Source: Planctomycetia bacterium (lineage in GTDB: Bacteria > Planctomycetota > Planctomycetia > Pirellulales > JACPPG01). From it: DNA of 37,409 bases. This document shows, piece by piece, positions 18,221 through 26,298 of the stretch. The notes beneath the pieces were generated by a model, which was not told the DNA's origin, ran no database searches, and saw only the letters and a program-made list of their open reading frames with translations. Made by a program: the position numbers and the translations under genes. How positions within the stretch are numbered: position 1 is the first letter of the stretch; each line of letters opens with the position of its first letter. The DNA lies in contig JACPPG010000088.1 in NCBI GenBank assembly GCA_016191115.1, positions 1-37,409 of the forward strand, in the 5' to 3' direction.

Positions 18221-18283
18221 GAGAAAGCTAAAGGCAGTGGTTCGCCCGCCCCCGGAGGGGCGCGCGACGACCAGCGAATACTA

Positions 18284-19084
18284 CTACTTCCGTCGCCTCC
18301 AAGCGAGACCGATCAGGCCTGCCAAGCCTAGACCGGCCAGCGCCAACGTCGACGGCTCAGGAATGCCGTGGATCGTGTTGGTGGTGAAGTCCAGGAAGGC
18401 TAATGGGTCGACATTCTGCGGTCCACCCAAGACGTTGGTGGCCACCTCCTGTCCACCGTTGGGCTGCACCGACAGCTTGCTGCCGGCCGCGAAGCCGATG
18501 CTCACGTTGCCGGAGACGCGCAACTGGGCAACCGGATAGATGCCCGCAGCGACGAACGTCGGGAACGTGCCATAGGTGGCGGTGATGGAAAAATCGGTGC
18601 CACTACCGAATTCAGGGGCCGTACCCTGCCCACCTTGGATACCGGTGGCCTGCGGGAACCAGAGCCTGCCGGATGGACCGACGATCGGGTCGGTCGTAAC
18701 GACTTTCCCCTTCGCGTTTATGAGTTGCCCCGAGCTACCCGCGTAGAACCAACTGTCGTATTGAGTGAACTCCGGCTCGCCCAGATTGCCGAGGGTAAAG
18801 GCGTCCTGCTTGCTATCCGGATTGTCCTCGGGGAAAGGAAAGACCGGGGCGCCGTTAAAGTTGCTTTGCAGCGGGTTGCCGCCCAGGCCGGTACCCACAA
18901 AGATCAGATTGCCCAGCGCCAAGGAGCCGGCTGCACCTTCGGTATCCATGCCGATCGTATAGATCTTCTGTCCGGCGGGTGCTGCGCCGTTCAGGTTTAT
19001 GCCCATAACAACAAGTTTTGAGGCCTGGGCGCTGGTGGCCATCGCCGACAGGGCGATAGCTGCCACAGCCAATTTCCACTTCAT
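18284..19084 (-). CDS. PEP-CTERM exported protein, paralogue A
   Basis: 266 residues. AAGGAGA lies 7 bases before the ATG. The signal peptide is at 1-21 (to AQA), followed by the family motif SKLVVMGINLNGAAPAGQKIYTIGMDTEG. The centre is rich in Gly, Phe, Pro and aromatics (NFNGAPVFPFPEDNPDSKQ, QYDSWFYAGSSGQL, VVTTDPIVG), probably an all-β domain. The C-terminus is a textbook PEP-CTERM: IPEPSTLALAGLGLAGLIGLAWRRRK. I do not recognise a named family for the body. It lies 227 bases downstream of paralogue B and is mostly colinear with it. Confidence 0.88.
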   Translation of the reverse strand: MKWKLAVAAIALSAMATSAQASKLVVMGINLNGAAPAGQKIYTIGMDTEGAAGSLALGNLIFVGTGLGGNPLQSNFNGAPVFPFPEDNPDSKQDAFTLGNLGEPEFTQYDSWFYAGSSGQLINAKGKVVTTDPIVGPSGRLWFPQATGIQGGQGTAPEFGSGTDFSITATYGTFPTFVAAGIYPVAQLRVSGNVSIGFAAGSKLSVQPNGGQEVATNVLGGPQNVDPLAFLDFTTNTIHGIPEPSTLALAGLGLAGLIGLAWRRRK

Positions 19085-19208
19085 CAGCTTTCTCCTTATC
19101 TAGTCATCCAGGTGCGATACAGCAGGACGGGGCCATTCTTAACGGATGCCGCGTCTACACATTGCTTGCCCCGTGCCGCTTTCTGTTCAGCCGAACGCGG
19201 GAAGTAAT

Positions 19209-19242
19209 CGCCGGAGACGACCTTTGCGGGCCGTCTCCGGCG
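19209..19242 (-). terminator. hairpin downstream of paralogue B
   Basis: Perfect 11-bp arms CGCCGGAGACG (19209-19219) and CGTCTCCGGCG (19232-19242), 70 bases after the stop of the gene at 19312. No T-run is present. The arm sequence resembles that of the terminator at 18177-18220, so the two may be duplicated copies, one without its U-tract. Confidence 0.5.
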
Positions 19243-19311
19243 CTGCTTCCTTTTCACACGCTACATATCAGGTTTCCGGCCCATCGGGGGCCGGTCATGC
19301 GAGGGAAGTTG

Positions 19312-20124
19312 CTACTTGCGCCGCCTGCGGGCCAAGCCCGCCAGGGCGACTAAACCCAAGCCAGCCAGCACGAGGCTCGAAGGCTCGGGAACACAGGCAC
19401 TGAGGGTCACGACCGCGTCCTGCCCGAAGCACAGGACCGCTTGCGGATCGGCCAACTGGTCACCATTCAGCACATTGGTGGCGACCTCGGCCCCACCGGC
19501 GGGCTGGACGGACAGTTTCGTGCCTGGCCCGAACCCGATCCGCACGTCGCCGGACGTGCGGATCTGCGCGACCGGGTAGATCCCCGCCGGCACGAAGCTG
19601 GGGAACGTGCCATAGGTGGCGGTGATGGAAAAATCGGTGCCACTACCGAAGTCGGGGGCCGCACCCTGCCCACCTTGGATACCGGTGGCCTGCGGGAACC
19701 AGAGCTGGCCAGTCGGGCCCACGATCGGGTCAGTTGTAACGACTTTGCCCTTCGCGTTTATGAGTTGCCCCGAGCTACCCGCGTAGAACCAACTGTCGTA
19801 CTGAGTGAACTCCGGCTCGCCCAGATTGCCGAGGTCAAAGGCGCTCTGCTTGCTATCGGGATTGTCCTCGGGGAAAGGAAAGACCGGGGCGCCGTTAAAG
19901 TTGCTTTGCAGCGGGTTGCCGCCCGGGCCGGCCCCGACGAACGTGATGTTTCCCAGGGCCAGCGAACCGCCGACGCCTTGGGTATCCATGCCAATCGTGT
20001 ACACCTTCTGCCCGGCCGGCGCCGGACCGTTCAAATTGATACCCAAGACGACCAACTTGGACGCCTGAGCGCTGCCGACCATGATCGAGAAGGACAACAT
20101 TGCCAAAAGTACTTTCTTCGTCAC
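19312..20124 (-). CDS. PEP-CTERM exported protein, paralogue B
   Basis: 270 residues with a GTG start at 20124 and GGAG 8 bases upstream. The signal peptide is MTKKVLLAMLSFSIMVGSAQA, then SKLVVLGINLNGPAPAGQKVYTIGMDTQG. The central part is nearly identical to paralogue A at protein and DNA level (18568-18900 against 19608-19940). The region before the anchor differs: GDQLADPQAVLCFGQDAVVTLSACVPEP, with two Cys residues absent from A. The PEP-CTERM end is VPEPSSLVLAGLGLVALAGLARRRRK. A and B form a recent tandem duplication; paralogue C is at 32950. Confidence 0.88.
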   Translation of the reverse strand: MTKKVLLAMLSFSIMVGSAQASKLVVLGINLNGPAPAGQKVYTIGMDTQGVGGSLALGNITFVGAGPGGNPLQSNFNGAPVFPFPEDNPDSKQSAFDLGNLGEPEFTQYDSWFYAGSSGQLINAKGKVVTTDPIVGPTGQLWFPQATGIQGGQGAAPDFGSGTDFSITATYGTFPSFVPAGIYPVAQIRTSGDVRIGFGPGTKLSVQPAGGAEVATNVLNGDQLADPQAVLCFGQDAVVTLSACVPEPSSLVLAGLGLVALAGLARRRRK

Positions 20125-20400
20125 TGTCAGATCTCCTAGTGCTGCTTCACTTGCTCGTATTGCGATTCAAAGTTTGAGTGTTTCGAGGTGGAGTCACTAA
20201 CCGGACTACCCGAATCGACGATTCTTTGCGTGCCACCACGCAAGAACGCCTTTATTCGGTCATCTGCATTAGCATCTCCATTTGGCCCGGCCTTCGCTGG
20301 CCAGGCAATCTCAAAAACACCCTACTTTGTCACAACAAACGACGCACGAAAAGCAGCCCTAGGACATCGTCCAAGGACAATCCAGGCTACTCCCAACACC
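20125..20400. other. intergenic, nothing identified
   Basis: The 276 bases between paralogue B and the dockerin/PEP-CTERM gene show no supported gene, clear promoter or repeat. Confidence 0.4.
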
Positions 20401-21639
20401 TTACCTTCGCACACGACGCACAAACGCAAGCCCCACAAGGCCCACACCCAGGAGCACCAGGCTCGCGGGCTCGGGCACGGCGGCACCCGCGCCGCCACCA
20501 GGCAGCGGAGGAGTCGTCTGCAGATAATTGGCGGCGATCAACTGGATATCGCTCACGTCCACGATGCCGTCGCCATTGGCATTCCCGGAGCGGAGCTTGC
20601 CGGTCTGCAAATAGTTGGCGGCGATCAACTGGATGTCGCTCACGTCCACGATGCCGTCGAAGTTATTGTCGCCCGGCCTGAGATTGGCCTTGGCCGTGAA
20701 GGCGATGTCAAGGATGAGATCGGTGTTGAACCCTAGCGAGGGGTCTGACGCTCCGGGGAACGCCACCTGGATGCGGCTGGCGAAATGGACGAGCTGCAGG
20801 TAGTCGGAACTGTTCGCCCCGCTGCCACGAATGATAGACCCCACAAAGGACGGATCATTGTCCAATCGCCCGAGGCCGCCGTTGAGCGTCAAGAAGAATT
20901 CAGGGGTTATGAAGAGCTGTGGGTCGATCTGGACAACATTGCCGTTGTAGTTGGCTACCAGACCGAGCGTTCCCTGGATTTCCAGCTCGGCGGTGCTGAA
21001 TGAGGCGCTATTGAAGTCGCCCGCCATGGTGACCACCGCCGACTGGTTATCCGAGCCAACAGTTCCCGCCAAACCGATCAATGCCACGCGGCCACCGTCA
21101 CCGCCGTTGGCACCAAGGGGCTGGCCTGGAACGGCCTGCAACCTAAAAGCGGCGTTAGCCGGCTGCGCAGGCGAACCGTAGTCGCCCGGAGAGTTGATCT
21201 GATTTTGATTTGGCAGCCAATTGCCGTTGTTGACCACGTGCGTTTTCAGCGCGCTAGCCGGCGTGTTATCCGGAACGCGCGATCCCCAGTTGAGCGACGA
21301 CAGGAACGTGTTGCCGGTCGTGGCAAAGACACCGTTGGCGGAGCTTTTAGTCGAATCGCTAAACCCCGGGAACGGCCCTGAACCCGACACGCCACTAGCC
21401 TGGTTCTTGGCTTCATACAACTCGGAATAGATGACGTTGCCGTTGGCGTCCTCGATCGGGTCACCGTTGCCGTCCAAACCCACCGAGCCAATTGTGCCCG
21501 TAAACGTCAGAACCGTCCCACTAGGTTGTGTAATCCAGTCAATGGAAGCCGGTGGCGCAGCGATGGCCGTGCCAGCAACCATAATCACCGCTAGCCCGAA
21601 TAGCGGCGCGAGCACCAGTTTTGCACGCGAATTCAGCAT
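20401..21639 (-). CDS. exported PEP-CTERM protein with two dockerin-like repeats
   Basis: 412 residues from the ATG at 21639 (MLNSRAKLVLAPLFGLAVIMVAGTAIA); AAGGA lies 9 bases upstream. An earlier in-frame start at 21693 is not preferred. After the signal peptide a β-rich domain of about 270 residues follows (SGTVLTFTGTIGSVGLDGNGDPIED, SAVVTMAGDFNSASFSTAELEIQG). Two nearly identical dockerin-like units come next (GDNNFDGIVDVSDIQLIAANYLQTG and GNANGDGIVDVSDIQLIAANYLQT), the calcium-binding type I pattern. A PEP-CTERM anchor ends the protein (VPEPASLVLLGVGLVGLAFVRRVRR). No cohesin is visible in the window, so the partner is unknown. A σ70-like promoter lies at 21722-21750. Confidence 0.87.
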   Translation of the reverse strand: MLNSRAKLVLAPLFGLAVIMVAGTAIAAPPASIDWITQPSGTVLTFTGTIGSVGLDGNGDPIEDANGNVIYSELYEAKNQASGVSGSGPFPGFSDSTKSSANGVFATTGNTFLSSLNWGSRVPDNTPASALKTHVVNNGNWLPNQNQINSPGDYGSPAQPANAAFRLQAVPGQPLGANGGDGGRVALIGLAGTVGSDNQSAVVTMAGDFNSASFSTAELEIQGTLGLVANYNGNVVQIDPQLFITPEFFLTLNGGLGRLDNDPSFVGSIIRGSGANSSDYLQLVHFASRIQVAFPGASDPSLGFNTDLILDIAFTAKANLRPGDNNFDGIVDVSDIQLIAANYLQTGKLRSGNANGDGIVDVSDIQLIAANYLQTTPPLPGGGAGAAVPEPASLVLLGVGLVGLAFVRRVRR

Positions 21640-21721
21640 ACTTCGATATCCTTCCGACAATTGCAGAGCCTCCGCGGCGCGAGACACCAGCACCGTACCG
21701 GCCCTCTCGCCTCAGCCCGCA

Positions 21722-21750
21722 ATAGTAACCACCGTTTCCAGGGCTTGCAA
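21722..21750 (-). promoter_or_regulatory. σ70-like promoter of the 20401 gene
   Basis: On the minus strand TTGCAA (21750-21745), 17 bases, then TACTAT (21727-21722), about 80 bases before the start codon. The sequence just upstream (21751-21775) is unusually A/T-rich for this genome and could serve as an UP element. Confidence 0.45.
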
Positions 21751-21826
21751 CATAATTTTCCGAATTTTTTTCATTTCCGCCGCAAGCCGCAAGGGTGCCC
21801 TAACCGCTAAGGATGAGCAGGGAAAG

Positions 21827-21858
21827 GCCCCCCGGCGACACCAAGGCCGCCGGGGGGC
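21827..21858 (-). terminator. GC-rich hairpin after the triple-repeat gene
   Basis: Perfect 11-bp arms GCCCCCCGGCG (21827-21837) and CGCCGGGGGGC (21848-21858), 13 bases beyond the stop codon of the minus-strand gene at 21872. Only a weak CTTTCC follows in place of a U-tract, but stem strength and position fit termination. Confidence 0.6.
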
Positions 21859-21871
21859 TCAAGTCACTTGG

Positions 21872-22945
21872 CTACTTGGCGTCCGCCGACCGCTTTCCTT
21901 TGAAATCCAGCGTGCCCGTCTGGCCACCCAGGTCGTAGTCGACCTGTCCCTTCAAGGCGTCGCCGTCCATCTTGCCCTTGAACTTGGCGTTCAGGGCGGT
22001 GCCCTCAAAATCGACGTTAACCGTGAAGGCCACGTCGTTTCCGTCAAGTTTTACGTCCTCCAACTTAACTTCCTTGCCATCGGGAGCGATGAACTGTCCA
22101 CCCACTTTGTCGCCGTCCTTGGCGAGCTTGATGCTGGACTTGAGCGTCTGGCCATCGTCGGTGGTGACTTCCAGGTCCCATTTGCCGATTGCCCCGCCGG
22201 CCGCGCCGGCGCCGCCGCCAGGCCGCTTGGCGATCACGTCCAGGGTGCCCGTCTGGCCGCCCAGGTCATAGTCCACGGTGCCTTTGGCGCCGGATTCGGC
22301 GTTTTTCAGCTTGAACTTGGCGACCAGTTCGCTGCCTTGGAAATCCAAGGTCACTTTGAAGGCCAGTTCGCCGTCTTTCATGCTGGCTTCATTCAGCTTG
22401 GCCTCGGTGCCGTCGACCCCGGTGAACGAACCGGTGAGCTTGTCGCCGTCTTTGGCGAGCTTCACGGCGGCTTTCAGGGTCTGGCCGTCGTCGGTCTGGA
22501 TCTCGAGGTTCCAGGTCCCTTCGTCGATTTTTCCACCCGTCGCGGGGCGAGCGCCCGTGACGTCGAGGGTGCCGGATTGGCCGCCCAGGTCGTAGTCGAC
22601 CGAGCCCTTGAGAGCCTCGCCTTCTTTCTTCAGCTTGAATTTGGCGACCAGTTCGGTGCCTTGGAAGTCGAGCTTGACGGTGAAGGCCAGCTCGTCGTCC
22701 TTGGCGGTGATGTCCTCGGCCTTCACCTCGGTTCCGTCCATGCCGACGAACGTGCCGGCCAATTTGCCGTCTTTTTGGCTGAGCTTGAGAGTCGATGCCA
22801 ACGTCTGACCGTCGTCGGTCATGACTTTCAGCGCCCAATCTCCGAGTGTCTTGGGTGCATCGTCGGCCAGCGCGATCGACGACGCTGAACCGACAATCCA
22901 AATCATCGCTGCCAGCACGAGCCCGTGCGCAAAACGCCGTTTCAT
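21872..22945 (-). CDS. secreted protein of three about 98-residue tandem repeats
   Basis: 357 residues from the ATG at 22945, with GGAGG 8 bases upstream. The signal peptide is at 1-27 (to ALA). The mature protein is three homologous units at about 35-132, 144-241 and 255-351, separated by Gly/Ala/Pro linkers. Each unit reads W-x-L-x-(V/I)-x-TDDGQTL, then LxxDGxKxxGxFxxxDGxExK, then F-x-(V/L)-DFxGxxLxAKFK, and ends KGxVDYDLGGQxGTLD. The regular strand-turn pattern suggests a small β-barrel or sandwich per unit, as in lipocalin-like periplasmic domains. I do not recognise a named family. The gene is divergent from the FGGY kinase. Confidence 0.85.
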   Translation of the reverse strand: MKRRFAHGLVLAAMIWIVGSASSIALADDAPKTLGDWALKVMTDDGQTLASTLKLSQKDGKLAGTFVGMDGTEVKAEDITAKDDELAFTVKLDFQGTELVAKFKLKKEGEALKGSVDYDLGGQSGTLDVTGARPATGGKIDEGTWNLEIQTDDGQTLKAAVKLAKDGDKLTGSFTGVDGTEAKLNEASMKDGELAFKVTLDFQGSELVAKFKLKNAESGAKGTVDYDLGGQTGTLDVIAKRPGGGAGAAGGAIGKWDLEVTTDDGQTLKSSIKLAKDGDKVGGQFIAPDGKEVKLEDVKLDGNDVAFTVNVDFEGTALNAKFKGKMDGDALKGQVDYDLGGQTGTLDFKGKRSADAK

Positions 22946-23173
22946 GAAAGGGACCTCCAGCGAGAAGAAGAGAGAACCGACAGAGTGTTCGAAACACGCA
23001 GACCGGCCGCCGCGCCAGCGATTCCCGTGTCTACCCCGCACAATCACGGAAAGGTTTCAAGACCTCCTACAATAACAAGCGATGGCGGCGCCTACAAACG
23101 CTTTGTGATTCGCGGCTTGGCCCGTATTCTTGGGCCGGCGCGCCGCGACGGCAAGGGGCCTGGAAGCGAATTC

Positions 23174-24682
23174 GTGGACAAGCAAGCGTTATTAGTCGGG
23201 CTCGATCTGGGGACGAGTGGCGTGCGGGCCCTTGCCGTGGCGGCCGATGGCCGGGTCGTGGCCCGAGGAGGCGTCGCTCTGGCCACGAGCGGCCCGCCTG
23301 AGCCGGAGGGAGCGGCGGCGGCCGGCCGCCATGAGCAATCGCCCGAGGCCTGGTGGGGGGCCGTGTGCCAGGCTATTGCCGCGGTCGTCGCCGCGGTGAC
23401 GGGCGCGGGGTACGCGCTTACGGATTTGCGGGCTGTATGTATCGATGGCACGTCCGGAACGCTCGTGCCGGTCGACGCGACGGGCCAGCCCACCCGGCCG
23501 GCCATCATGTACAGCGACGCCCGTTCAGCAGCCGAGGCCGCGGAGCTGAACGAGGCCGCTGCGGACTACTGCGAGCGGCTGGGCCACCGCTTCGACGCGT
23601 CCTACGCGCTGCCGAAGATCCTCTGGCTGGCGAGGCGCGAACCGGCTGCGTGGGAGCGCACCGCATATTGCTGGCATCAGACAGACTACATCGCGTCTCG
23701 ATTGACGGGCGTCGTCCCAGCGACGGATTACAGCAATGCGCTGAAGACCGGGTATGACCTGTTGGACGAGTGCTGGCCGGCGTGGCTCGATCGCTGGCCC
23801 GGCGTCGCCGACCGCCTACCCAACGTCGTACCGTCGGCGACGCCGATCGGCCGGATCTCGGCGACGGCCGCCGCGGCCACCGGACTTCCCGTCGGCACGA
23901 CGGTGGTGGCGGGCGCCACCGATGGCGTCGCCGCCAGCATTGCATCCGGACTCGCGCGGCCGGGCGACTACAACACGACTCTCGGGACGACGCTGGTTTT
24001 TAAGGGAATCAGTCGCGAATTGGCGCGGCATCCGCAGGGCACGATCTACTCGCACAGGCTTCCCGGCGGGATGTGGTTGCCGGGCGCGGCCAGCAACACC
24101 GGCGGAGCATGGATCGATGCCTGGTTCGCCGGCGCTGACTCGCGCGCGCTCGACCGCGCGGCCCAGCAGCACTTGCCAGGACACGTCGTCGCGTATCCGT
24201 TGGTGGGGCGCGGGGAGCGTTTTCCGTTCGTCGCGCCACAGGCCACCGGCTTCGTCGTGCCCGAGCCGGCAGAGACCGTTGAGCGCTACGCGGCCTGCCT
24301 CGTCGGAACGGCGCTGGTGGAACGATTGGCGTATGAGGTCCTCGACACGGCCTGCGGATCGGGCGGCGGCGCTGTGTACGCGACTGGGGGCGCCACGGCC
24401 AGCGATGTGTGGATGCAATGCCGCGCCGACGTCACGGGTCGGGTGGTGCATCGCGCGGCGGCGCCCGAGTCCGCCTTCGGCAGCGCCGTATTGGCCGCGG
24501 CGGGCACCGTTTACAAGGGGCTTCCGGAAGCGATTCACGCCATGGTGCGGATCGAACGCAGCTTTGAGCCCAGCGTGGGCCAGGCCGCCGGCTGCGACGA
24601 GCTGTTTGCCGCTTTCCGGAGCGAGTTGGACAAGCGTGGATACGTTGTTGACGTATCCGGCCGGGGCGTTCGTAAGATATAA
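23174..24682 (+). CDS. FGGY-family carbohydrate kinase
   Basis: 502 residues from the GTG at 23174, with GGAAG 8 bases upstream. The frame is open to 22925 but would overlap the divergent gene, and the extension is not protein-like. LLVGLDLGTSGVRALAV at 7-23 is the phosphate-1 motif. CIDGTSGTLVPVD lies at about 89, and GATDGVAASIASGL carries the probable catalytic Asp250. The motif NTTLGTTLVFKGIS follows, then GGAWIDAWF, and YATGGATASDVWMQCRADV is the adenosine motif. The enzyme phosphorylates a sugar or polyol with ATP in the cytoplasm. The pattern is closest to the xylulokinase/ribulokinase side, but substrate cannot be fixed. It is followed by the methyltransferase gene after 82 bases. Confidence 0.9.
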   Translation: MDKQALLVGLDLGTSGVRALAVAADGRVVARGGVALATSGPPEPEGAAAAGRHEQSPEAWWGAVCQAIAAVVAAVTGAGYALTDLRAVCIDGTSGTLVPVDATGQPTRPAIMYSDARSAAEAAELNEAAADYCERLGHRFDASYALPKILWLARREPAAWERTAYCWHQTDYIASRLTGVVPATDYSNALKTGYDLLDECWPAWLDRWPGVADRLPNVVPSATPIGRISATAAAATGLPVGTTVVAGATDGVAASIASGLARPGDYNTTLGTTLVFKGISRELARHPQGTIYSHRLPGGMWLPGAASNTGGAWIDAWFAGADSRALDRAAQQHLPGHVVAYPLVGRGERFPFVAPQATGFVVPEPAETVERYAACLVGTALVERLAYEVLDTACGSGGGAVYATGGATASDVWMQCRADVTGRVVHRAAAPESAFGSAVLAAAGTVYKGLPEAIHAMVRIERSFEPSVGQAAGCDELFAAFRSELDKRGYVVDVSGRGVRKI

Positions 24683-24764
24683 GGTCGATAAGCGTGGGTG
24701 CCCCCGCGGCCAACGCCCGGCCGTGCGCGTTTTTCCCAGCGCCGTGACCCTTGGAAGATGACCT

Positions 24765-26027
24765 ATGAGGCGGCGTGTCTGGCTCGTTTTATTGCTGTTC
24801 GTTGCCGGCCTTGCGCGGCCGGCCGCCGCGGCCGCGCCCACGGACGCTATCACCGCGGCGCTGAATCGGATGGTGGACGAAGAAGTCGTGGGCGCCGGCA
24901 TCAAGAGCCCGCGCGTCATCGCCGCCATGCGAGCGACGCCCCGCCAGGAGTTCATGCCTGCCAAGGAGCGCCGCAACGCGTTCTTCGACATGGCGCTGCC
25001 GATCGGGCATGGCCAGTCGATCTCGCCGCCTTTTGTGGTGGCTTTCATGACCGAGAAGATCGACCCGCTACCGGACGAGAAGGTCCTGGAGATCGGCACG
25101 GGCAGCGGCTATCAAGCGGCCGTGCTCAGTCCGCTCGCGCGCGACGTCTACACGATCGAGATCGTGGAACCGCTGGGAAAGACGGCCGCCGCGACGCTCG
25201 AGCGCTTGGGCTATAAGAACGTCCACACGCGCGTCGGCGACGGGTATCTTGGTTGGCCGGAAGAGGCCCCTTTCGACAAGATCATCGTCACCTGCTCGCC
25301 GGAGAAGGTCCCGCAAGCGCTCGTGGACCAGTTGCGCGAAGGGGGCCGGCTGATCGTGCCTGTCGGCGAGCGGTTTCAACAGACGCTTTACCTGTTTACG
25401 AAGAAGCAGGGCAAGTTAGTGGCGCAGGCCCTCGAACCGACGATGTTCGTGCCGATGACCGGCGAAGCGGAGCGGCTGCGGGTCGTGAAACCGGACCCGA
25501 CGAAGCCGGTCCTCACGGGCGGCAGCTTCGAAAGGGTCTCGTCCGAGACCGGCTTTCCCGAGGGCTGGTACTACATTCGCCATGCCGAAGTCGAAGCCGA
25601 TCCCATGGCGCCCGACGAGAAGCAGGTCATTACCTTCACCAACGACGTGCCGGGCCGCAGCGCACGGGCGCTGCAGGCGTTCGGCATCGATGGTCGCGCG
25701 GTATCGAAGTTGGACGTCGCCCTGTGGGTCAAGGCGCGGCACGTGAAGGCCGGGGATTCACCCGATCAGGTTCCCCAGTTCTTTATCAGCTTCTTCGACG
25801 ACAATCGGGCGCCGTGCGGTCAGTCGGCGTTTGGAGGCTGGACGGGAACGTTTTCCTGGCGGCGCGAGCAAGGAAGCTTCAAGGTGCCCCCCAAGGCCCG
25901 CATGGCCATCGTTTGGATCGGTTTGCTGGGAGCGACGGGCGAGGTGTCGTTCGACGGTGTTTCACTATCGGGCGAAGCCGCGCGGCCGTCCGCCGGGTCG
26001 GCGAAGCCGACCGCGCCGCTGCGTTAG
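24765..26027 (+). CDS. pcm: exported protein-L-isoaspartate O-methyltransferase with extra C-terminal domain
   Basis: 420 residues, about twice the usual length of the enzyme. Residues 1-24 are a signal peptide (MRRRVWLVLLLFVAGLARPAAA). Residues 25-235 are a complete PIMT domain: PRQEFMP, the family signature ALPIGHGQSISPPFVVAFM (77-95), SAM motif I VLEIGTGSGYQ (107-117) and FDKIIVTCSPEKVPQAL. The enzyme methylates damaged L-isoaspartyl residues using SAM. Residues 245-405 add a β-rich domain (GFPEGWYYIRH, VITFTNDVPGRSARALQAFGIDGR, LDVALWVKAR, FISFFDDNR, WTGTFSWRREQGSFKVP, MAIVWIGLLGATGEVSFDGVSL). That domain resembles galactose/carbohydrate-binding-type sandwiches. The stop TAG is the last three bases of the left TTAG of element B. 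Confidence 0.9.
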   Translation: MRRRVWLVLLLFVAGLARPAAAAAPTDAITAALNRMVDEEVVGAGIKSPRVIAAMRATPRQEFMPAKERRNAFFDMALPIGHGQSISPPFVVAFMTEKIDPLPDEKVLEIGTGSGYQAAVLSPLARDVYTIEIVEPLGKTAAATLERLGYKNVHTRVGDGYLGWPEEAPFDKIIVTCSPEKVPQALVDQLREGGRLIVPVGERFQQTLYLFTKKQGKLVAQALEPTMFVPMTGEAERLRVVKPDPTKPVLTGGSFERVSSETGFPEGWYYIRHAEVEADPMAPDEKQVITFTNDVPGRSARALQAFGIDGRAVSKLDVALWVKARHVKAGDSPDQVPQFFISFFDDNRAPCGQSAFGGWTGTFSWRREQGSFKVPPKARMAIVWIGLLGATGEVSFDGVSLSGEAARPSAGSAKPTAPLR

Positions 26028-26298
26028 GATCGACCGAAAAATACCTTCTCCTCAATACCCAGGGTCATTCGGTTTTTCAAAATGGCGAGGCGGGAAAATG
26101 GGACTGGTTCCGAGCATAAACAGCGCAAGTCCTTTCAGACCAACGTTGCGTCTCGGTGCCTGTCCCACTTTCCCGCCGGTGCGCCGCCGTTCGAGCTTAA
26201 ATCTGTGAACGGCCCTGCCTCAATACCCTCGCCCCTCGCGGGAGAGGGCACGGTGAGGGGTCAGAGAATCAGGAAGTTATTTTTCGGTCGATCCTTAG
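26024..26298. repeat. palindromic element B, copy 2, interrupted by element A
   Basis: Perfect 17-bp terminal inverted repeats GGATCGACCGAAAAATA (from 26027) and TATTTTTCGGTCGATCC (to 26294), flanked by TTAG at 26024-26027 and 26295-26298. Without the nested insertion the element is 100 bp, matching copy 1 at 8619-8717 (99 bp). The left TTAG provides the TAG stop of the methyltransferase gene, and the right TTAG provides the TAA stop of the minus-strand gene at 26295. Confidence 0.88.
26060..26217 (-). repeat. palindromic element A, copy 3, nested in element B
   Basis: 158 bp, opposite orientation to copies 1 and 2. The ends are CAGGGTCATTC and GAACGGCCCTG, 11-bp inverted repeats with two mismatches. 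It is flanked by the direct repeat CCTCAATACC at 26050-26059 and 26218-26227, a 10-bp target duplication. It carries the same internal arms (GGCGGGAAAATGGGACTGG and CCTGTCCCACTTTCCCGCC). Confidence 0.9.

Larger units (their letters stand above)
17572..18283. other. repeat-rich intergenic region
   Basis: 712 bases with no credible gene. A 183-residue minus-strand frame (17649-18200) reads as the repeat-derived SAGASPS type and has no ribosome site. The region holds a long hairpin (17738-17840) and the terminator of the 18284 gene (18177-18220). Confidence 0.6.

Noticed and set aside
21431..22888. 485-residue plus-strand ORF opposite the triple-repeat gene
   Set aside because: Antisense; its apparent internal repeats only mirror the three real units on the other strand.
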